Source: an uncultured Bacteroidales bacterium
GTDB taxonomy: Bacteria > Bacteroidota > Bacteroidia > Bacteroidales > P3
Reading direction: 5' to 3'
Length of the DNA stretch: 64,000 bases
Assembly (NCBI GenBank): GCA_900314925.1
Contig: OMXC01000009.1
Span: 86,847 to 150,846, forward strand
The position numbers and the translations under genes are program-made. The notes beneath the pieces were generated by a model. The model had not been told where the DNA came from, made no database searches, and was given only the letters and a program-made list of their open reading frames with translations. Position 1 is the first letter of the stretch. Every line of letters starts with the position of its first letter. Positions 25,875 to 35,354 of the stretch are shown here, piece after piece.

Positions 25875-28327
25875 AGATTTCTGATATTAGTACAGTTGTA
25901 AAACCTGTGGATGTGCATATCGCCGTGCCGGAAGGCGAAGTGCAGCATCTGCTCACAGACAGCAGACGTCTCGTGGAGCCGCAGGGGACAGTTTTTTTCG
26001 CTATTGTTACAAGGCGTAACAGCGGAGTGCGATATATAAAAGAGTTGTACGAAAAAGGTGTGAGGTCTTTCGTTGTTCCCAGCGATTGCGATATTATATA
26101 TGACGATGCAAATATCTGGCGTGTTGACGATGTGGTTCTGGCGCTGCAACAGATTGTCGCCAAACACCGGGAGCAGTTCAATATCCCTGTTATAGGCATA
26201 ACAGGCAGCAACGGCAAGACTATAGTGAAGGACTGGTTGGTGCAGATGCTTGTGCCTGACGGTCAGGTGGTGTCGAGTCCGAAGAGCTACAACTCCCAGA
26301 TAGGTGTTCCGCTGTCTGTGTGGCAGATGAGTGATAAGGACAGAATAGGTGTCTTCGAGGCTGGCATATCTGAAGCAGGAGAGATGCTGCGGCTGCAAAA
26401 GGTGATAAAGCCAACGTTAGGGATATTTACCAATATCGGGCAGGCTCATGACGAGAATTTCCTGACTCGAGGACAGAAGATTGCGGAAAAGCTGCAGCTG
26501 TTTACCCATTGTGACACCCTAATCTATTGCATAGACCACAAGGACATACATTCTGCGGTAAGCGGTATAGAGAGCTTCCGTCATGTGCGCCTCTTCACAT
26601 GGGGTCACAGCGAGGATGCTGACGTCATTCTTCGTGGCGTGAAGTTGAGTCAAGGTCACTCCGTGCTGGAAGTGGAGTATCAGGGGACCAGCATGCAAGT
26701 GACTATACCTTTTGTCGACAGGGCCTCGCAGGAAAATGTGATGCATTGCATAGCCATGATGTTGTATCTCGGGTGTCCGGCAGACACCATAGCGACAAGG
26801 TGTGCAAAGTTGACTCCTGTTGAGATGCGTCTTGAGATGAATGAAGCTACCGGCAATTGTTTACTTATTAACGATTGTTATTCTTTGGATATCAATTCGC
26901 TAAACATTGCCTTGGATTATCTCGGACATATTAATCAGCATAACAACAAGGCGCTTATCATCAGCGATTTTATGCAAACAGGTATGACCGATGCAGAGCT
27001 TTATTCACAGGTGGCGTCGCTTGTCCGACAGCGTGATATCACCAAGCTTGTAGCCATCGGTGAGGCTCTGGGTCGCTGCAAATCGTTGTTCGACGGGATA
27101 GAGGCTGTTTTTTATCCCACGACACAAGATTTTATTGACAAGTATAACGCTGATTTTCTCCAGAACTGCACCATTCTGTTAAAAGGTGCGCGTGTTTTTG
27201 GTTTTGAGCGTATCGCCAAGTTGTTGCAGAAAAAGAACCATGAGACTGTAATGGAGGTGAACCTCGACGCTCTGATACATAACCTCAACTATTATCGGGC
27301 CAGGCTTAAGCCGACGACAAAACTTATGGCCATGGTAAAAGCCTCCAGTTATGGCGCTGGCAGGGTTGAGGTGGCCTCGGCGTTGCAGTTCCGCGGTGTG
27401 GATTATCTGACTGTGGCTTACGCTGACGAAGGGGTGGATCTGCGTCGCGGCGGCATACGTCTTCCTATAATGGTAATGAACCCGGAGGAGGCATCTTTCG
27501 ACGATATTATTCATTATAGATTAGAGCCTGACATATATTCATTCCGAATACTTGACCTTTTCACCAATCGTCTGCAATTGTTGTCTTTGAGTAACCCGTA
27601 TCCTGTGCATATTGAATTTGACACAGGTATGCACCGTCTTGGCTTTGGTGGAGATGATGTGCCTGCTTTATTGGAAAAGCTTGCAAAGCTGAAAGATGTT
27701 GTGAGGGTGGAAAGCGTTTTCACTCATTTGGCATGCGCCGACGAACCGTCTATGGATGATTTTACACGCAACCAGATAAAACGATTCAGGGAGTGGAGTG
27801 CACAGTTGCCTGGGATTAAGCATATTCTTAACTCTTCTGGTATAACGAGATTTCCAGAAGCTCAGATGGATATGGTGCGCTTGGGTATTGGCCTTTACGG
27901 AGTGAGCCCTGAGCCAGATGTTCAGAATCATCTCAAGCAGGTAAGTCGTCTTGTAACACTTATATCACAGGTTAAGGACATTCCTGTAGGCGATACTGTG
28001 GGTTACGGTTGTCGCTGGCGTGCGGCCCGTCAGTCGCGTGTTGCCATTATTACCATCGGTTATGCAGACGGTTTATACCGCAGTTTGGGTCATGGTAGAG
28101 GGCATGTAATAGTCAATGGCAAAGAGGTTCCGATAATTGGAACCATTTGCATGGATATGTGTTTTATAGATGTGACGGATGTGGATTGTTGTGAAGGTGA
28201 TCGTGTTATAATCTTTGGAGAAGGAGATTTGTTGCAGCGCAACGCTGAAGCTGCCGGCACCATACCGTATGAGCTTCTCACCGCGGTGTCTCCAAGGGTC
28301 AAACGGGTGTACTACCATGAGGAATAA
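25871..28327 (+). CDS. Bifunctional MurF-like ligase / alanine racemase
   Basis: An 818-residue fusion typical of Bacteroidota. The N-terminal half is a Mur ligase (UDP-MurNAc-tripeptide:D-Ala-D-Ala ligase) with P-loop TGSNGKTI around K116 and SYNSQIGVPLSVW. The C-terminal half, from about residue 458, is alanine racemase with PLP lysine at about 490 (MVKASSYGAG), RLGFGG, and catalytic tyrosine in VGYGCRW. Together they would supply D-alanine and use D-Ala-D-Ala for peptidoglycan precursors. The P-loop has Ile after GKT where the stand-alone MurF in this window has Thr, so the ligase half may be altered. The start gives an ATGA overlap with the DUF2851 gene. Confidence 0.94.
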   Translation: MKISDISTVVKPVDVHIAVPEGEVQHLLTDSRRLVEPQGTVFFAIVTRRNSGVRYIKELYEKGVRSFVVPSDCDIIYDDANIWRVDDVVLALQQIVAKHREQFNIPVIGITGSNGKTIVKDWLVQMLVPDGQVVSSPKSYNSQIGVPLSVWQMSDKDRIGVFEAGISEAGEMLRLQKVIKPTLGIFTNIGQAHDENFLTRGQKIAEKLQLFTHCDTLIYCIDHKDIHSAVSGIESFRHVRLFTWGHSEDADVILRGVKLSQGHSVLEVEYQGTSMQVTIPFVDRASQENVMHCIAMMLYLGCPADTIATRCAKLTPVEMRLEMNEATGNCLLINDCYSLDINSLNIALDYLGHINQHNNKALIISDFMQTGMTDAELYSQVASLVRQRDITKLVAIGEALGRCKSLFDGIEAVFYPTTQDFIDKYNADFLQNCTILLKGARVFGFERIAKLLQKKNHETVMEVNLDALIHNLNYYRARLKPTTKLMAMVKASSYGAGRVEVASALQFRGVDYLTVAYADEGVDLRRGGIRLPIMVMNPEEASFDDIIHYRLEPDIYSFRILDLFTNRLQLLSLSNPYPVHIEFDTGMHRLGFGGDDVPALLEKLAKLKDVVRVESVFTHLACADEPSMDDFTRNQIKRFREWSAQLPGIKHILNSSGITRFPEAQMDMVRLGIGLYGVSPEPDVQNHLKQVSRLVTLISQVKDIPVGDTVGYGCRWRAARQSRVAIITIGYADGLYRSLGHGRGHVIVNGKEVPIIGTICMDMCFIDVTDVDCCEGDRVIIFGEGDLLQRNAEAAGTIPYELLTAVSPRVKRVYYHEE

Positions 28328-28379
28328 GAAGAGTAGGGTGAAACATTTTTATGGCATTTTGCGTTAATGGCATTGTTTT

Positions 28380-31300
28380 ATGAAAAAGATTGCTCTTGAT
28401 GATCTCGGCGAGATCTTCGCCAAGGAACTAAATATTAGGGCTGACATTGTGCCCGTGATTGAAGAAGGTGACGAAGATTTGCTTCTCAATGACAATACAA
28501 TTGAGGAGGAGATGCCTGTGCTGCCGGTTATGGATCAAGTCCTCCTGCCAGGAGTGATACTTCCAATTGCTGCCAGTCGTGAGAGATCGCGCCACCTGCT
28601 TGACGATATAAAAGGCACCAATCGTCATATCCTTGTTTTTACGCAGTGCAACAAGGCTGAGGACCCAACGGTATATGATATGTACCACGTCGGTGTTGTC
28701 GCCAAAGTGCTTAAGGTGTTTGAATTCAAGAAAGATATCACCATAGCAGTATTACAGGGAGTTGCCCGCTGCCATTCACTTGTGATTCATCGAGCATTCC
28801 CCTACATGTTGGGTCATGTTATTATTGCCCCGGAATCGGATGCGGGCATGCATACTCCGGCCTTCAAGCGTAAGGTGAAGCGACTGCGCAGTCAGTATAG
28901 TGATCTTTTGCGCATGCGTATGCCTGATGATGAGATGGGCTCAATGGTCAGTGGTATTGGGAGTGACAAGATATTCATAAACTTTGCAGCTTCTCACATG
29001 GAGCTTGATGCGCATGAAAAATATAAGTTTCTTGCGTGTGAGAGCTATACGGAACGTGTTGACAAGATGCTTGCGCAGATGGGCACTCTTAAAGGCCTTG
29101 AGGAATTGCGCCGTGAGATTGATGACAAAACCCGCGATGTCATTGGCAAGCAGCAGAGGGAGTACTATCTTCGTCACCAAATGGATGTCATCCAAGAGGA
29201 ACTTGGTGGGCCATCAGAAGGTGTTATGTCCAACTCTGAATATGACGAGCTTGCCAAGCGTGCAGAAAAGATGCAGTGGAGCAGTGCAGTCAAGGAGGTT
29301 TTTGACAAGGAGTTGAACAAGATGAGTCGAATCCCGCAGATGTCACCAGACTATTCAATGCAGCTCAACTATCTTGAAATGATGCTTGACCTACCGTGGG
29401 ACAAAGTTGTTGAGGAAAGTTTTGATCTTGGTGCAGCACGCGGTATTCTTGATGCCGACCACTATGGTATAGACAAGGTTAAAGATCGTATTATAGAGTA
29501 TCTTGCTGTCATGAAACGGCAGGAGGAGCGCGGAGTTGCCAGAAAGGCTCAGGTCCTGTGCCTTGTCGGCCCTCCGGGTACCGGCAAGACGTCTGTCTGC
29601 CGTAGTATTGCCGCCGCCATGCACCGTCCCTATCGACGTGTTGCGCTTGGTGGACTTCACGATGAGGCAGAGATACGCGGTCACCGCCGCACTTACATTG
29701 GTGCTATGCCTGGCCGAATAATTCAAGAATTGGCAAAGGCTGGAGCTTCCAATCCTGTCTTTGTTCTTGACGAGGTGGACAAAGTGCAGCGCAACAACTT
29801 CACCGGAGATCCTTCGTCGGCACTTCTTGAAGTGTTGGATCCAGAACAGAACTGTCGTTTCCATGATAATTATCTCGGTGTGGATTACGACCTGTCGCGT
29901 GTTTTCTTTATTGCTACGGCAAATAACATCTCTGATATTCAGCCGGCTCTGCTTGACCGAATGGAGGTCATTGACTTCAGCGGCTATGTTCTTGAGGAGA
30001 AAGAGCAGATTGCGCAGCGCCACCTACTGCCACGCATAATGAAGGAGAATGCGTTAGACCGCCGTTCTTTCAAGCTCGACAACGCCAACCTCGATGTAGT
30101 CATCAATGACTATACCCGTGAGGGAGGCGTTAGGCAGTTGGAAAAGCAACTCTCTAAGCTTGTACGCCACCGCATCGTGGAGATAGAGCAAGGGGCGCGT
30201 CCCAAGAGCGGAGTGACCCCTGATGAGATAAAAAAAGTCCTCGGTCTTCCTATTCACAATAGTTCCGTTGCCCAGCGCATGCCGCGTGAGGGCGTGGTCA
30301 CAGGTCTTGCCTGGACCCCAGTGGGCGGCGAGATCCTCTTTATCGAGAGTTCTCTTAGCAAAGGCAAAGGCACTCTTACGATGACGGGAAACCTTGGCGA
30401 TGTAATGAAGGAGTCGACAACGTTGGCTTTCGAGTATCTGAAGTCTAACGCAAAGGAGCTCGGAGTTAATGAATCCACCATTTCTTCAAGCAATATACAT
30501 ATCCATGTCCCCGAGGGAGCGACCCCCAAGGATGGCCCATCGGCTGGTATAACTATTTTTATCGCCATGCTTTCTGCCTTTACCCATAGCGAGGTTCGTC
30601 CCAATGTCGCTATGACCGGAGAAATAACCTTACGCGGTGATGTTACACCTGTAGGTGGTATCAAGGAGAAGGTGCTCGCTGCCAAGCGTGCCGGGATCAC
30701 GGACATTATTCTTTGCTCTGATAATCGCCGAGATGTCGAAGAGATAAATGCTTCATATATTTCAGGGCTGAATTTTCACTATATAGACACTATCTCTCAG
30801 GCAATCCCTCTTGCTATCAATGCAAAAAGGGGAAAGACAACTGCTGCCAAGCGTAAAACAACGACGTCGGCACGCAAGACAGCAAAAAATCTTCTGCTAT
30901 TGTTGTTTGTGCTTGCCTCATTTCTAAGCCCACTAAAAGCACAGCAATCGGCATTTAGCGCCACACAGCAGAAAATGGCCCTCTTGCCTGGAGAAGTAGG
31001 AAATGTGTCCATTGTTGACGGTAATCTGTATTGTTATGCCTCTGAAGTGCTGCTTCTTGCCCAGCGTAGTGGTGAGCAGCTTCTTGGCTTCTGGGCAGAT
31101 ACTACATTTGTTCGCCTCGCTGATAATATAGAGTATGTAGTGCGCCATCCTGGTACTGGAGACCTTTATTTTACACAGCGCAATAAGCATGGAGTGTCTT
31201 ATCTGTTTTGTTACCGTCATCCGGAGGGCAAGAAAGGTAGGGTGAAGAAAGTGCGTATGGGGTCGATGTCTGTTGAGCATCCAACGTTCACCACCGACGG

Positions 31301-32354
31301 CCGTATTATGATTTTTTCTTCACAAGACAGTCGTAGGTCCTTTGGTGGGTATGACCTCTGGTATTCTGTCTACGAAGATGGGCGCTGGTCGCGACCGACC
31401 AACCTTGGCAATCGTATCAATACCGAGTATGATGAGGTTACGCCATCAATTTATCGAGACTGCCTGCTCTTTTCATCCAATGGTCAAGATGCTGATCATG
31501 CTTACCTTAACATCTATTCTACACGCCTGATCTCGGATCGTGTTACTGGCGATACAATCGGCATGTTGCAGATTGGCCGTTGCCGCGTCCAAAAACTCCC
31601 AGAGCCACTTAATAGTCCAGATGCCGACGACTTCGATATGGTTGTTGACACTGCCAGAAACTATGGTTACTGGGTGTCAAAGCGTGTTGAGAGTGACAGT
31701 GACTCTCAGCTCTATTCATTTACTGGGGGGCTTGACGGTGTTCTTCTATGGGGTCGTGTTCTTGACAAGTATGACACTCCGCTCCAAGGGGTTAATGTTG
31801 TTGCTGCTCAGAATGGCGTTCCGCTGTGCACAACAGTCACGGATTCCGATGGCTTCTATCATCTCTATCTGCAAAGCGAACAGTATTATGAGCTTACGTT
31901 TGCCCTGCACGGCTATTTTGTGTCTTACGAATCGGTAAACACCGCCAAGTCAGACGATGAGTTCCTTATTGCCGAACAGCGGCTGGATGTTGCTATAGAC
32001 AAGCTCCTTCTTGATCAGCGCATCTATTATTCAGACCTTTTCGGCCCCAATGTAGACCTTGAGCTTAGCGATTATGGCAAGACCCAGCTTGAGCCGCTTG
32101 TCCGTTTTTTGACAGACAATCCTGATATAGAGGTCTCTCTCTCGCTTACCAATGACATCACCGATGATGCCGCTTTCAACCGTCACCTCACCGACCACCG
32201 TCTGCATACCCTCCAAGGGTATCTTTATAGCATCCTGCCTCCCACTGTCAGTTTGAAGCTCGACAATGCATGTGCCGGGCCTTCAGGCTGTTCATCAGCC
32301 ACGGGTCTCTCGCGTCTGGTTGTTGTCCTTCACGACCCGGCGACGAAAGAATAA
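28380..32354 (+). CDS. lon: Lon protease joined in frame to a secreted PD40/CRD/OmpA-like protein
   Basis: The frame encodes 1324 residues, about 500 more than a usual Lon. Residues 1 to about 815 are a complete ATP-dependent Lon: substrate-binding N-domain ([18 protein letters not shown]), Walker [10 protein letters not shown] near 397, Walker [10 protein letters not shown], catalytic serine 721 in KDGPSAGIT and the lysine in [15 protein letters not shown] basic tail follows, then an unmistakable signal-peptide core (residues 837-854, [18 protein letters not shown]) and a secreted-type module. There is no in-frame ATG between the two halves. A cytosolic protease carrying an internal export signal is implausible, so a one-base error or mutation in the A run at 30884-30889 is my favoured explanation; a real fusion or frameshifting cannot be excluded. 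Confidence 0.85.
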   Translation: MKKIALDDLGEIFAKELNIRADIVPVIEEGDEDLLLNDNTIEEEMPVLPVMDQVLLPGVILPIAASRERSRHLLDDIKGTNRHILVFTQCNKAEDPTVYDMYHVGVVAKVLKVFEFKKDITIAVLQGVARCHSLVIHRAFPYMLGHVIIAPESDAGMHTPAFKRKVKRLRSQYSDLLRMRMPDDEMGSMVSGIGSDKIFINFAASHMELDAHEKYKFLACESYTERVDKMLAQMGTLKGLEELRREIDDKTRDVIGKQQREYYLRHQMDVIQEELGGPSEGVMSNSEYDELAKRAEKMQWSSAVKEVFDKELNKMSRIPQMSPDYSMQLNYLEMMLDLPWDKVVEESFDLGAARGILDADHYGIDKVKDRIIEYLAVMKRQEERGVARKAQVLCLVGPPGTGKTSVCRSIAAAMHRPYRRVALGGLHDEAEIRGHRRTYIGAMPGRIIQELAKAGASNPVFVLDEVDKVQRNNFTGDPSSALLEVLDPEQNCRFHDNYLGVDYDLSRVFFIATANNISDIQPALLDRMEVIDFSGYVLEEKEQIAQRHLLPRIMKENALDRRSFKLDNANLDVVINDYTREGGVRQLEKQLSKLVRHRIVEIEQGARPKSGVTPDEIKKVLGLPIHNSSVAQRMPREGVVTGLAWTPVGGEILFIESSLSKGKGTLTMTGNLGDVMKESTTLAFEYLKSNAKELGVNESTISSSNIHIHVPEGATPKDGPSAGITIFIAMLSAFTHSEVRPNVAMTGEITLRGDVTPVGGIKEKVLAAKRAGITDIILCSDNRRDVEEINASYISGLNFHYIDTISQAIPLAINAKRGKTTAAKRKTTTSARKTAKNLLLLLFVLASFLSPLKAQQSAFSATQQKMALLPGEVGNVSIVDGNLYCYASEVLLLAQRSGEQLLGFWADTTFVRLADNIEYVVRHPGTGDLYFTQRNKHGVSYLFCYRHPEGKKGRVKKVRMGSMSVEHPTFTTDGRIMIFSSQDSRRSFGGYDLWYSVYEDGRWSRPTNLGNRINTEYDEVTPSIYRDCLLFSSNGQDADHAYLNIYSTRLISDRVTGDTIGMLQIGRCRVQKLPEPLNSPDADDFDMVVDTARNYGYWVSKRVESDSDSQLYSFTGGLDGVLLWGRVLDKYDTPLQGVNVVAAQNGVPLCTTVTDSDGFYHLYLQSEQYYELTFALHGYFVSYESVNTAKSDDEFLIAEQRLDVAIDKLLLDQRIYYSDLFGPNVDLELSDYGKTQLEPLVRFLTDNPDIEVSLSLTNDITDDAAFNRHLTDHRLHTLQGYLYSILPPTVSLKLDNACAGPSGCSSATGLSRLVVVLHDPATKE
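30820..32354 (+). other. Probable separate gene: secreted PorE-like protein with PD40, CRD and OmpA-like domains
   Basis: If the run of six A at 30884-30889 had seven, an ATG at 30820 would open a frame with a basic leader of 23 codons joined to the hydrophobic core and the rest, while Lon would stop at TAG 30956-30958. The mature part holds a propeller of PD40 type ([56 protein letters not shown]), a carboxypeptidase-regulatory-like domain ([30 protein letters not shown]; fusion residues about 1118-1185) and an OmpA-like end ([20 protein letters not shown]; about 1229-1315). This order matches PorE of type IX secretion, without its TPR part. Assignment to that role is inference. Confidence 0.6.
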
Positions 32355-32378
32355 GAGCCGTGTTTATGCTCTAAAAAA

Positions 32379-32409
32379 ACAGCATCTATGTATAGGTGCT
32401 GTTTTTTTT
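32379..32409 (+). terminator. Rho-independent terminator, possibly bidirectional
   Basis: ACAGCATCTAT (32379-32389) pairs with 32392-32402 (one G-U pair) and is followed by eight T. Seven A precede the stem, so it could also stop transcripts reading leftwards from the tRNA gene. Confidence 0.85.
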
Positions 32410-32437
32410 GTTTGTGAGAGTGTTGTGTAAAAAAAAG

Positions 32438-32511
32438 TCGGGGTGAAAAGACTCGAACTTTCGACCCCTTGCACCCCATGCAAGTGCGCTAGCCAACTGC
32501 GCCACACCCCG
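32438..32511 (-). tRNA. tRNA-Pro (GGG anticodon)
   Basis: The minus strand folds as a 74-base tRNA: acceptor CGGGGTG with CACCCCG plus discriminator A, D arm GCGC-AGTTGGCTA-GCGC, anticodon stem CTTGC/GCAAG with loop ATGGGGT giving anticodon GGG, and a T arm with TTCGAGTC. CCA is not encoded. Confidence 0.93.
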
Positions 32512-32547
32512 AACTTTTTGTCAGCTTCCTTTCGCTGAAATCGGGTG

Positions 32548-32555
32548 CAAAAGTA
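32548..32555 (-). promoter_or_regulatory. -7 element (TACTTTTG) for tRNA-Pro
   Basis: The minus strand reads TACTTTTG, a TAnnTTTG match, 37 bases before the tRNA 5' end. Confidence 0.6.
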
Positions 32556-32653
32556 CTACTTTTTTCCGATATGGCAAAATCTTTTTTTGCGTCAATGCTT
32601 TGGGTGTTTTGTCTTTTGTTGATTTACAGTTTGTTGTGCTGCAAATTTTTTAG

Positions 32654-33943
32654 TCAAAGAAACTCCTCGAGGGTCCAAAGCCGGTTGGAGTTGGAGCCTT
32701 TGATGAGTATTGTATAGCCTTTTGGACCCCATTCTTTCAGCAGAGTGATGGCCTCTTCGGTGGTGTTTACGTGTTTTGTGTTGTTTGTCAGGCTGATACC
32801 GTCAAATTCGGGGCCTATGAGCAGGCAATAGTCAAGGTGACTTTTGTCGAGAGTATCGACGAGGCGTTGGTGCTCTTCGAGTGATGTAATGCCGAGTTCA
32901 CGCATCGCGCCAATAATAGCTGCTTTGTGTGGTGCTTTTATGTCAGAGAAAGCCCTGAGTGCTGCTGCCATTGATGAAGGGTTGGCGTTGTAGCAGTCGA
33001 GGTATAAGTTGTTGTTGGCGGTCTCTTTCCACTGCGAGCGTTGGTTGGCTGGAGTGTAAGCTTCGATGGCTTCCTTGATGTCCCAAGGCTCTACGCCGAA
33101 GTGAAGGCCCACGGCGACAGCTGCCATTGCATTGTCGAAGTTGTATGCGCCAAGGAGATGGCTGTGGGTGTTATAGACATTGTCGCCCACCTCGAAGTAG
33201 AAATGCATGTAGGGGTCGCTCCCCACGTATGTTCCACGAGTGTCGGCTTCTGCCGAGCTGCCGTATGTCAGGTGGTGGTCAATGTTTTTTGCTATAGGCA
33301 TCAGGTGCTCGTTGTCGGCGTTGACAAAGACAAGCCCGTTTTTTGCCGCGAGGTGGCGGTAAAGTTCTGTTTTTGTACGTATAACCCCATCAAAGCTCCC
33401 GAAGCCTTCCAGGTGTGCGCGTCCAACGTTGGTGATGAGGCCGCAGTCGGGGTCAGCAATATTGCACAGACCGGCAATCTCCCCGGGGTGGTTGGCTCCC
33501 ATCTCTACAATGGCTATCTGGGTGTCGGCGGGAATGGCGAGTATCGTTAAAGGCACGCCGAGGTGGTTGTTGAAGTTGCCGGCTGTCGCCGAGGTTTTGT
33601 AGCGTCGTGCCAGCACGGCGTGTACGAGTTCCTTTGTCGTGGTCTTGCCGTTTGTGCCGGTTATGCCTATGACGGGTATTGTCAAGTGGCGTCGGTGTTC
33701 GCGTGCCAGCTCCTGCAGTGTGGCGAGCACGTCTGGCACCACGATGCAGCGGTCGTCGACCTTGTACTGAGGGTCGCTGATGACGCAGAGTGCGGCGCCC
33801 TGCTCAAGTGCCTGCGGTGCGAAAGCGTTGCCGTCGAAGTTTGCGCCGCGGAAGGCGAAGAATATACATCCCGGGGTGATTGCCCTCGAGTCTGTAGTTA
33901 CGTGACGGCTTGCAAGATATGCGTTGTAAAGTTTATCTATCAT
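32654..33943 (-). CDS. murF: UDP-N-acetylmuramoyl-tripeptide--D-alanyl-D-alanine ligase
   Basis: A 429-residue stand-alone MurF that adds D-Ala-D-Ala to UDP-MurNAc-tripeptide in the last cytoplasmic step of the peptidoglycan precursor. It has SRAITPGCIFFAFRGANFDG at the N-terminus, P-loop GITGTNGKTTTKE with K100, TAGNFNNHLGVPLTIL, VEMGANHPGEI, DCYNANPSSM and a C-terminal LIKGSNS motif. It is distinct from the MurF half of the racemase fusion. It overlaps the upstream lipoprotein gene by 4 bases and is the last gene of a minus-strand cluster that starts at the hemerythrin-LuxR gene or within it. Confidence 0.96.
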   Translation of the reverse strand: MIDKLYNAYLASRHVTTDSRAITPGCIFFAFRGANFDGNAFAPQALEQGAALCVISDPQYKVDDRCIVVPDVLATLQELAREHRRHLTIPVIGITGTNGKTTTKELVHAVLARRYKTSATAGNFNNHLGVPLTILAIPADTQIAIVEMGANHPGEIAGLCNIADPDCGLITNVGRAHLEGFGSFDGVIRTKTELYRHLAAKNGLVFVNADNEHLMPIAKNIDHHLTYGSSAEADTRGTYVGSDPYMHFYFEVGDNVYNTHSHLLGAYNFDNAMAAVAVGLHFGVEPWDIKEAIEAYTPANQRSQWKETANNNLYLDCYNANPSSMAAALRAFSDIKAPHKAAIIGAMRELGITSLEEHQRLVDTLDKSHLDYCLLIGPEFDGISLTNNTKHVNTTEEAITLLKEWGPKGYTILIKGSNSNRLWTLEEFL

Positions 33944-34443
33944 GGTATTGATGGCAATATTTCCTGTTCAAAGATATCGCGGCGAATGATGCGGTAATGA
34001 GGGTCATAGGCGGCCTTGAAGGCGGCGCTGTGGCTGACCACGTATCTGGGGTCTGGTGTGGGCAGACCTTCCGCGCTGCGCACCATGGCGTCGGCCAGTT
34101 GTTCGGCGGTGATGGCGCCGTGCTGTACAAGGCTTAGGTTCACGCGCACGAAGTTGCTGTCGCACAGAGTGTATTCGTAGGGAGGCATGCCGCCGAGGCT
34201 GTCCATTGTTTCAACCTCTGCGGTGATGTAGCGCAAGGCTGCGGTGGAGTCGGTGAGCAGGTGTCCGGGTCCGTACAGGTCTTGGAAGACCATCTTGTAT
34301 AGGTCTGTGGGTTCTGCTGCCGGGTATTGCTCAGAGTATGCAATAAGGGCTTCTGCGCAGCTGCTGCATGCTGTCTCGTGTGTCTTTTGCTGGCAAGAGA
34401 CAAGCATGACGACTGCAAACAAGACGGTGGCTGTCTTTTTCAT
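33940..34443 (-). CDS. Lipoprotein of unknown function
   Basis: A 167-residue lipoprotein (MKKTATVLFAVVMLVSC, lipobox LVSC) with an early CSSC pair. The body is helical with no catalytic motif I recognise; DLYKMVFQDLYGPGHLLTDS is the most conserved-looking part and I have the impression it is a Bacteroidales-specific family. It overlaps both neighbours by 4 bases (murF downstream, tatC upstream), a tight coupling that hints at shared regulation but not at function. Confidence 0.8.
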   Translation of the reverse strand: MKKTATVLFAVVMLVSCQQKTHETACSSCAEALIAYSEQYPAAEPTDLYKMVFQDLYGPGHLLTDSTAALRYITAEVETMDSLGGMPPYEYTLCDSNFVRVNLSLVQHGAITAEQLADAMVRSAEGLPTPDPRYVVSHSAAFKAAYDPHYRIIRRDIFEQEILPSIP

Positions 34444-35132
34444 TGTTCTGTATGTTTAACTATCAGTATGCTTAATTCCCACAGCAGGTATATCGGCACC
34501 GACACCAGCGCCAGCGTGAAGGGGTCGCCGGTGGGGGTGATGACTGCCGCGATGATGACGATGGCCACTATGGCGTGGCGGCGGTATTTCTTCATTAAGT
34601 CGGCCTTGAGCACCCCGATTTTGGCCAGCAGCCAGCAGAGCACCGGCAGTTCGAACACCACCCCCATCACCAGGCTCATGACTCCCAGTACGGAGATATA
34701 GCTCGACAGCGTGATGGTGTTGGCGACATCGGCGCTCACTTGGTAGCCTCCGAGGAAGCGTACGGTGAAGGGGAAGATGATGAAATAGTTAAGGACAATA
34801 CCTCCGAGGAAGAGTAGGTAGCCTGCAGCCACAGCACGTATAGCCAGTCGTCGTTCCGTGCTGTAGAGTCCTGGTGCCACGAAGGCGAAGAGTTGGTAGA
34901 TGATGTATGGCGAGACTAAGAGCAGTCCAGCCCATAAGGCCACGCGCATGTGAGTGAGAAACTGCTGCGTGAGCTCCACGTTGATGAGCTGCATGTCGGC
35001 GGGTTTTGGGTGCAGGATGACGGAGAAGAGGGCGTCCTTGAAGCAGAAGCAGCCCACGGCCGCCACCACGGCCGCCAGCAGCACATACCAGATGCGCCGC
35101 CGCAATTCGTCAAGGTGCTCCCAGAAAGTCAA
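34440..35132 (-). CDS. tatC: Sec-independent translocase TatC
   Basis: A 230-residue, six-helix membrane protein. The start MTFWEHLDELRRR is the TatC signature at the cytoplasmic N-terminus, and the conserved FPFTVRFL, LPVLCWLL and ITPTGDPFTLALVSVPIYLLWE segments follow. TatC binds twin-arginine signal peptides and, with TatA, exports folded and usually cofactor-bearing proteins. The gene follows tatA and the Tat-signal reductase gene on the same strand; the tatA-tatC spacer (35133-35165) is a period-8 repeat of GAAAATTG type. Confidence 0.96.
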   Translation of the reverse strand: MTFWEHLDELRRRIWYVLLAAVVAAVGCFCFKDALFSVILHPKPADMQLINVELTQQFLTHMRVALWAGLLLVSPYIIYQLFAFVAPGLYSTERRLAIRAVAAGYLLFLGGIVLNYFIIFPFTVRFLGGYQVSADVANTITLSSYISVLGVMSLVMGVVFELPVLCWLLAKIGVLKADLMKKYRRHAIVAIVIIAAVITPTGDPFTLALVSVPIYLLWELSILIVKHTEQ

Positions 35133-35165
35133 GGAAGTTGAAAATTGAAAGTTGAAAATTGAAGA

Positions 35166-35354
35166 TTATTTGTCTTCAGTTTTCGTTTCATCTTTCTTTT
35201 CATCGCCGGGAATGCCGTTGACGCCGTCCTTGAAACTTTTGACGCCCTTGCCGAGGCCTTTCATCAGTTCGGGAATCTTCTTGCCGCCGAAAAGCAGCAG
35301 CAGTATCAAGACGATAATGAGGATTTCCCATGTGCCCAGAAATAACAGCTTCAT
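35166..35354 (-). CDS. tatA: Twin-arginine translocase subunit TatA
   Basis: A 62-residue protein with one N-terminal helix ([20 protein letters not shown]), the FGGKKIPEL hinge, an amphipathic helix ([15 protein letters not shown]) and an acidic-basic tail. These are the marks of TatA, which forms the conducting part of the Tat pore. The glutamine or glutamate usually seen early in the helix is E10 here. It overlaps the end of the aldo/keto reductase gene by 4 bases, so translocase and cargo are co-translated. Confidence 0.94.
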   Translation of the reverse strand: MKLLFLGTWEILIIVLILLLLFGGKKIPELMKGLGKGVKSFKDGVNGIPGDEKKDETKTEDK

